A stretch of DNA of 64,000 bases from Niveibacterium sp. 24ML (GTDB taxonomy: Bacteria > Pseudomonadota > Gammaproteobacteria > Burkholderiales > Rhodocyclaceae). Every line of letters begins with the position of its first letter. The stretch's first letter is position 1. Shown one piece after another: positions 59,720-64,000 of the stretch. The notes below the pieces were generated by a model. The model ran no database searches, was not told the DNA's origin, and saw only the letters and a program-made list of their open reading frames with translations. The stretch lies in NCBI RefSeq assembly GCF_026586805.1, contig NZ_JAPFHA010000002.1, positions 124,001 through 188,000 of the forward strand, in the 5' to 3' direction. The translations under genes and the position numbers were made by a program.

Positions 59720-59824
59720 TTACTTGGTCAGGTAGGCGTGAAGCGCCATGCTGGCGATGAAACCCAACAGGAACGGATTGCCACCAGACACTTCATCGAC
59801 TTCGTTCATCGTAATTTCTTGCAT
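59720..59824 (-). CDS. GG-leader peptide A, hydrophobic core
   Basis: A 34-residue precursor with leader M1-G15 (MQEITMNEVDEVSGG) that fits the classical double-glycine leader (acidic and hydrophobic alternation, then V-S-G-G). The 19-residue core after it, NPFLLGFIASMALHAYLTK, is hydrophobic and helix-forming, typical of membrane-active peptides. GGAGAG lies six bases before the ATG at 59824. It heads the transcription unit: peptide A, hairpin, protease, peptide B. No transporter or C39 peptidase is visible in the window, so processing would need one elsewhere. Confidence 0.78.
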   Translation of the reverse strand: MQEITMNEVDEVSGGNPFLLGFIASMALHAYLTK

Positions 59825-60429
59825 GATTCTCTCCAAAAGTCTCGATCGTGATATGCCTCACAAATACGGCGACATCATTTTTGCAAAAAAAAAAACGACC
59901 AAAGCAATGTGTCGTCACCCGATTTCGTGAATTTTTGCGGACTCAATGCAAACACAAGATTTCCCGATCAAGTAAGGCAAGAACGTGCCGCGGCACCGTC
60001 CGGTCGCCCGCTGTTCCGCCGCGAGGCGATGGAGCATAGCGCGGAGCGCCGCCACGGGCGTGTGCTTTTGTCCCGCTCCGGGGTGCTCGAGGGGGGGGCG
60101 TGGATTCCATCCACCAAGCCTGTGCGCTGACGCAGCAGCGCACGCGCGAACGCCTTCCTCAAAGTCGCGTACAAGGACGCGACGTCCGGCGCTAACCTGG
60201 CGGTAAGCCCAGACTATTCGAAAAGTCTGATCCGCACGCAATGCACACTGCTCACGCACAGCCGCCAGCCGGGCGGTCAAGCGGAGCAGTCGAGACCCTC
60301 GCCACGCGCGTGCATCGCCCTCGCGCAACGTGACGCAGCGGCAAAAGCGCGGCGCGGCTTGATGCACATCGCCGTCATTTCGCCCGCAGACGCGCTACTC
60401 TGGCGCCCACCTCGTCCTTGGGAGCTCGT
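59825..60429. other. Upstream region of the GG-leader locus and the following gene
   Basis: About 600 bases. From 59825 to 59970 it is AT-rich and contains an A-run (59885-59895), a likely promoter or leader region. From 59970 to 60420 it is GC-rich with several open frames (a 150-codon one on the minus strand ends at 59915), but composition and lack of a ribosome site speak against a gene. Confidence 0.45.
59885..59916 (-). terminator. Weak terminator or attenuator upstream of peptide A
   Basis: On the minus strand a short stem (GTCGT at 59911-59915 with ACGAC at 59895-59899) is followed by eleven T. It stands about 60 bases before the peptide A start. The stem is only five base pairs, so it may act in a regulated leader rather than as a full terminator. 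Confidence 0.4.
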
Positions 60430-60837
60430 GTGCACCTGCTGATTCGCTTTCTTGCCGCGCTCGGCGCCGGCTTCTTGGGCCAAAGCTGTCTGGCCGCCGA
60501 CTCACTTGTCTGCCATGTCACCTACGGTGGCGAAACGCAGACCATGCGCGCCGACACCGCGCCCAGCCCCTACCAGATATCGCCGGTGGCGGTGGGGTCC
60601 TACTTCCTGTTCCGCATGGTGGTCGAGCGTAACGCCGGATCTCTGGCCGCCGTGAAGCTCTACACCTATGCCGACCGCGATGAGACTGCCGTGCCCATCC
60701 ATGTGGCCGAGTTTCCCTACCCGCCGGTGGCCGGGCGCCGCCATGGCTTCACCGGCATTCAGCGGGTGTATGAACCGGTGCGTGATGGCGAGCTTGAATA
60801 CTGGTGCGAGATGCGCAAGCGGGGGGCGGCAAAGTGA
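60430..60837 (+). CDS. Secreted hypothetical protein, 135 residues
   Basis: Signal peptide from a GTG start at 60430 (GGGAG before it): IRFLAALGAGFLGQSCLAAD, cleavage near residue 20. The mature part has two Cys (LVCHVTYGGETQTMR and EYWCEMRK) that could pair, and a short strand-rich fold with YPPVAGRRHGFTGIQRVYEP. No family recognised. The stop overlaps the start of the CapA-like gene (GTGA), so the two are coupled. Confidence 0.68.
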   Translation: MHLLIRFLAALGAGFLGQSCLAADSLVCHVTYGGETQTMRADTAPSPYQISPVAVGSYFLFRMVVERNAGSLAAVKLYTYADRDETAVPIHVAEFPYPPVAGRRHGFTGIQRVYEPVRDGELEYWCEMRKRGAAK

Positions 60838-61802
60838 GCGCGCTCAAGACCCCATTCGCACTGCTGTTGGCGCTGGCCGCACAGGTGTCGCTCGCCAGCA
60901 GCCTTGAACTGGCATTTGTCGGCGATCTGATGCTCGACGATGGCCCTGGCAAAACCATCGCCGCCGGGGGCGATCCGCTTGCCGCGTGGGATGCCGAGCT
61001 GCGCAGCGCCGACTACACGATCGGCAACCTCGAATGCCCGGTTGCTACCACCGGCAAACCGCTTGAAAGCAAGATCTTCAGCTTCCGCGCCGATCCGCGC
61101 GTGATGCGTGTGCTCGCCGGCCGCTTCGATGCACTGGCGCTCGCCAACAATCACTCGGGCGACTACGGGCGCGAAGCCTTCCTTGAAACACTCACGCACC
61201 TGAAGGCGGCCGGCATCGCCGCGTTCGGCGGTGGCGCCAACCTCACGCAAGCGCACGCGCCGCTCTGGATCGAGCAGAAGGGCCTGCGCATCGCGGTGCT
61301 CAGCTACAACGAGTTCAAGCCGCGCAGCTTCGAAGCGGGCGCCAACTGGCCCGGCATCGCCTGGAGCGAAGACAGCCATGTGGTGGCCGACATCAAGGCT
61401 GCGCGTGCAGCAGGCGCCGACCTGGTGATCCCGTTCATGCACTGGGGCTGGGAGCACGAAACCCAACCCTCTGCGCGCCAGCACGCATTGGCGCGCCTGA
61501 TGATCGACGCCGGCGCCGATGCAGTGGTGGGCGGGCATCCGCATGTCACCCAGGGCGCGGCGGTGTACCGCGGCAAGCCCATCATCTGGAGCCTTGGCAA
61601 CTTCGTGTTCGACAGCTTCACCACGCGCGAGACCACCACCGGCTGGCTCTTGCGCATGACGGTGGACCGCGCCGGCGTTGCCGCCTGGCGCACGGTAGAG
61701 GCGCGCATGGACGAAGCCGGCACCCCGCACCGCAGCCCGGATGCACGTACGCCTTGCTGGCGGCGCGGTCAAACCCAAGTGGCCGAATGCGGCGCCAACT
61801 AA
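60834..61802 (+). CDS. CapA-family metallophosphoesterase-like protein
   Basis: A 322-residue exported protein of the CapA/PgsA family (PGA_cap), with a signal sequence near residues 1-23. Landmarks: LAFVGDLMLDDGPGK (start of the domain), IGNLECPV, LALANNHSGDYG, VIPFMHWGWEHE and VVGGHPHVTQGAAVYRGKP IIWSLGNFVFD (His and Gly motif of the family). Members are involved in poly-gamma-glutamate or capsule-related chemistry. The GTG at 60834 overlaps the upstream stop. Its partner is the small secreted protein; no capsule genes are near, so the polymer is not known. Confidence 0.85.
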   Translation: MSALKTPFALLLALAAQVSLASSLELAFVGDLMLDDGPGKTIAAGGDPLAAWDAELRSADYTIGNLECPVATTGKPLESKIFSFRADPRVMRVLAGRFDALALANNHSGDYGREAFLETLTHLKAAGIAAFGGGANLTQAHAPLWIEQKGLRIAVLSYNEFKPRSFEAGANWPGIAWSEDSHVVADIKAARAAGADLVIPFMHWGWEHETQPSARQHALARLMIDAGADAVVGGHPHVTQGAAVYRGKPIIWSLGNFVFDSFTTRETTTGWLLRMTVDRAGVAAWRTVEARMDEAGTPHRSPDARTPCWRRGQTQVAECGAN

Positions 61803-61921
61803 GCCGATCGCGGCCGCGTACGCGCTTGTAGGGCACCCGCCATAGGGCTATTGTGGAAATGGGATCGCCGCGCCCCGCGCGTGGCGGTCGGGGTCAATCG
61901 GATCCGCAAACGGGGGACAAA

Positions 61922-62758
61922 ATGTCTGGCAAGAAGAACAAGCACAAGCACGAAGAAGCAACGCACGACATCGCTGCGGCGAGCAGCGAACCAATGAGCA
62001 CCAAGGCTTACGAGAAGGAACTCAAGCGCCTGCATGTTGAATTGGTGAAACTGCAACAATGGGTCGTCGCCAAGGGCCTGAAGGTCTGCATCGTTTTTGA
62101 AGGGCGCGATGGCGCGGGCAAGGGCGGCACGATCAAGGCGATCACAGAGCGAGTCAGTCCGCGTGTGTTCCGGGTTGTGGCGCTGCCTGCACCGACCGAG
62201 CGCGAAAAGACGCAGATGTATATCCAGCGCTATATCCCCCACTTCCCCGCGGCGGGTGAAGTCGTGATCTTCGATCGCAGTTGGTACAACCGCGCAGGGG
62301 TCGAGCGCGTGATGGGCTTCGCCAAGCCCGAGCAGGTCGAGAAGTTTCTTGACGTCGTGCCGATGGTCGAAAAGGCAATGGTCGAGTCCGGCATCATCCT
62401 GCTCAAGTACTGGCTTGAAGTCAGCCCCGAAGAACAGGAGCGCCGCCTGCGCGACCGCATCGACGACGGACGCAAGGTCTGGAAGCTGACCGCGATGGAT
62501 GTGAAGTCCTTCGACAAGTGGGACGACTACACCGTGGCGCGCGACGCGATGTTTGCCAAGACCGATTCGTCCTGGGCGCCGTGGTTTGCCGCGCGCTCGG
62601 AAGACAAGAAGAAGGTGCGGCTGAATGTCATCAGCCACCTGCTGGCACATGTGCCGTACGAAGAAATCCCGGCCGAAAAGGTCAAGCTGCCCAAGCGCAA
62701 GATCGGCAAGGTCAAAGCCGCCGAATACCCGTTCAAGTACGTGCCTGAGAAATACTGA
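61922..62758 (+). CDS. ppk2: Polyphosphate kinase 2
   Basis: A 278-residue PPK2 that moves phosphate between polyphosphate and nucleotides. Walker A is in VFEGRDGAGKGGTIKAI, Walker B in VVIFDRSWYNRAGVERVMGF, and the lid region in ERRLRDRIDDGRKVWKL. A single PPK2 domain marks the common one-domain class. The ATG at 61922 follows GGGGGA. A charged N-terminal tail (KKNKHKHEE) precedes the domain. A terminator ends the unit. Confidence 0.93.
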   Translation: MSGKKNKHKHEEATHDIAAASSEPMSTKAYEKELKRLHVELVKLQQWVVAKGLKVCIVFEGRDGAGKGGTIKAITERVSPRVFRVVALPAPTEREKTQMYIQRYIPHFPAAGEVVIFDRSWYNRAGVERVMGFAKPEQVEKFLDVVPMVEKAMVESGIILLKYWLEVSPEEQERRLRDRIDDGRKVWKLTAMDVKSFDKWDDYTVARDAMFAKTDSSWAPWFAARSEDKKKVRLNVISHLLAHVPYEEIPAEKVKLPKRKIGKVKAAEYPFKYVPEKY

Positions 62759-62802
62759 TCCGCCCGGCCGGCATCCAGGTGCCGGCCGAATCGGACGCCG
62801 CA

Positions 62803-62831
62803 GAAACCCGCTCAGGCGGGTTTCTTGTTTT
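62803..62831 (+). terminator. Rho-independent terminator after ppk2
   Basis: A 9-bp stem (GAAACCCGC at 62803-62811 with GCGGGTTTC at 62816-62824), loop TCAG, then TTGTTTT. The stop of the converging SulP gene lies in the loop (62812-62814). Confidence 0.85.
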
Positions 62832-64000
62832 GGGCGACGTAGCGCTCGATGGCCGTCTGCGCGTTGAAGAACATGCGCTCCCGCCCAAGGCGCTCTGCCA
62901 GGCCGGCGTGTTGAACCATGGTCAGCGCGTCCGGGTTAAGGCCCGCCAGCCACAAGGTGATGCCGCGCTCGGCCACCCGCTTGTCACCGTCGGCCAGCAT
63001 CTGCAGCGCCGAGTACTCGATATCCGGCACCCGGCTCATGTCGAGCACCACCACGCGCGGCTTGTGCTCTGCCATCAGCTCGTTCAGCCGGTCGGCAATC
63101 ACGTTGGCGTTGAGAAAGAAGATCCGCCCCTCGGGCCGCACCACCATCAGCCCCTCAAAGCGTTCGTCCTCCGGGTGCTCGGCCGAGAGCGGGCGCAGCA
63201 CATCGGTGCCCGGCTTGCGGCCCAGCACGTGCACATGCGGTCGTGCGGTCTGGCTGGCCAGGCCCAGCAGCGAAATGATGATCGCCACCAGAATGCCGTT
63301 GAGCGTGCCGAACAGCAGCACCCCGAGCATCGCCGCGCAGGCCCAGCGGAATTCCATGTTGCGGATCTTGCGGATCGCGATGAATTCCTTCGGCTGGATC
63401 AGCCCCACTGAATACACGATCACCACCGCCGCGAGCGTCGCGTTGGGCAGCAGGCCGAGCATCGGCGCGAGCAACAGCATCGTTGCCAGCGCCGCACCCG
63501 CGGTGACCAGCGAGGCCTTCTGCGATTGCGCGCCGGCCGAGCGGGCCACGGCCGTTTGCGAGGTGCCGCCGCCAGCCGGCATCGCACCCAGGAAGGCGCC
63601 CCCCAGATTGGCCGCGCCGGTGGCGATCAGCTCACGATTGGCGTTGACTCGCGGCTCGTCGTTGCGTGCAAACGCGCGGCCCGCAGCAATCGTTTCGGTG
63701 AAGCTCATCAGCGCAATGCCGGCCGCGCCGGGCACAAGTTGGGCGAGTAGCGATACGTCTGGCAGCGTCAGCGAAGGGAAGCCCTGCGGAATCTGCCCAA
63801 CGATCGACACCCCCATCGCCTGCAGGCCGATCAGCCATGACGCGGCGATGCCGCCCCCCACCGCCACCAGTGGCGCAGGCGAATGCGGCCAGAGCTTCTC
63901 CATGCCGATCAGCACCACCAGCGTGGCGAGCGCCACCAGCGCCGTCAGCATCGAAGCGTCGGGCACATGCTGCACAACCGAGATCAGATCCTGGAAGAAA
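62812..64000 (-). CDS. SulP-family anion transporter with STAS domain, 5' end outside the window
   Basis: Partial: the frame is open to the right edge (FFQDLISVVQHVPDASM), so the N-terminal membrane segments are missing. The visible part has several membrane helices with LMSFTETIAAGRAFARNDEPRVNANRELIA and AGGGTSQTAVARSAGAQSQKASLV, the SulP pattern, then GLIQPKEFIAIRKIRNMEF and a C-terminal STAS domain (FLNANVIADRLNELM, VVLDMSRVPDIEYSALQML). It is the third SulP gene in the window. Substrate unknown. Confidence 0.88.
   Translation of the reverse strand, partial: FFQDLISVVQHVPDASMLTALVALATLVVLIGMEKLWPHSPAPLVAVGGGIAASWLIGLQAMGVSIVGQIPQGFPSLTLPDVSLLAQLVPGAAGIALMSFTETIAAGRAFARNDEPRVNANRELIATGAANLGGAFLGAMPAGGGTSQTAVARSAGAQSQKASLVTAGAALATMLLLAPMLGLLPNATLAAVVIVYSVGLIQPKEFIAIRKIRNMEFRWACAAMLGVLLFGTLNGILVAIIISLLGLASQTARPHVHVLGRKPGTDVLRPLSAEHPEDERFEGLMVVRPEGRIFFLNANVIADRLNELMAEHKPRVVVLDMSRVPDIEYSALQMLADGDKRVAERGITLWLAGLNPDALTMVQHAGLAERLGRERMFFNAQTAIERYVAQNKKPA

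Noticed and set aside
59915-60367. 150-codon minus-strand frame upstream of peptide A
   Set aside because: It ends at the T11 stem, which is suggestive, but composition is Arg/Ala-rich like a chance frame in GC-rich DNA, it has no ribosome site, and no part resembles a known family.

Overview
The window is about 64 kb of dense, GC-rich chromosome (strong G/C third-position bias, mostly ATG starts with GGAG-like Shine-Dalgarno sites) from a Gram-negative heterotroph. HrpA, FadH, the glutarate pathway genes, PPK2, an N-acyl amino acid synthase/PilZ fusion and abundant c-di-GMP signalling proteins fit a betaproteobacterium, perhaps a member of the Rhodocyclales. The family-level assignment is inference. 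Both ends cut genes: a diguanylate cyclase on the left and a SulP transporter on the right. I saw no tRNA, rRNA, CRISPR array, intact insertion sequence or prophage.

Layout. 0-9 kb: diguanylate cyclase, DedA-rhodanese fusion, secreted phosphoesterase, lipoprotein amidase, a methyltransferase/RluA/flavin-reductase run, a DUF2520 oxidoreductase, and a chemoreceptor whose stop codon overlaps the start of a periplasmic binding protein. 10-19 kb: lipid and acyl-CoA genes, namely a FadI-type thiolase plus high-molecular-weight FabG, an acyltransferase-PilZ fusion, then glutaryl-CoA dehydrogenase, a CoA-transferase and a divergent LysR regulator that look like a glutarate degradation unit. 19-31 kb: a phage-flavoured pair of small unknowns, a CpdB-like nucleotidase with a Sel1 partner, lipoproteins, methyltransferase, VOC protein, esterase, YjdM, a muramidase-like protein and a SulP transporter. 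31-40 kb: an autotransporter-repeat lipoprotein, a very large hybrid histidine kinase/receiver/diguanylate cyclase downstream of a sugar-binding protein, xanthine phosphoribosyltransferase, and a SulP transporter carrying a cyclic-nucleotide-binding domain.

40-44 kb is an accessory patch: an orphan flagellin N-methylase, a decayed REP-associated transposase, two unknown genes in one unit, and a repeat-linker lipoprotein. 44-58 kb is mostly core: hrpA, an acetyltransferase, gloA2, a Nif11-like small protein, a LysR/epimerase divergent pair, glgC-glgA, and fadH with a hotdog-fold protein behind a 22-bp palindrome.

The most interesting locus is 58.9-59.9 kb. Two genes of 34 and 37 codons, both missed by ordinary ORF length cut-offs, encode peptides with a 15-residue leader ending in Val-Ser-Gly-Gly. 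They flank a four-helix membrane metalloprotease with an HExxH motif (DUF3267-like). This has the layout of a compact bacteriocin-like or signalling-peptide system with a membrane protease as the candidate maturation or self-protection factor. No dedicated exporter is visible in the window. The right end carries a CapA-like phosphoesterase pair, PPK2 and the third SulP transporter.
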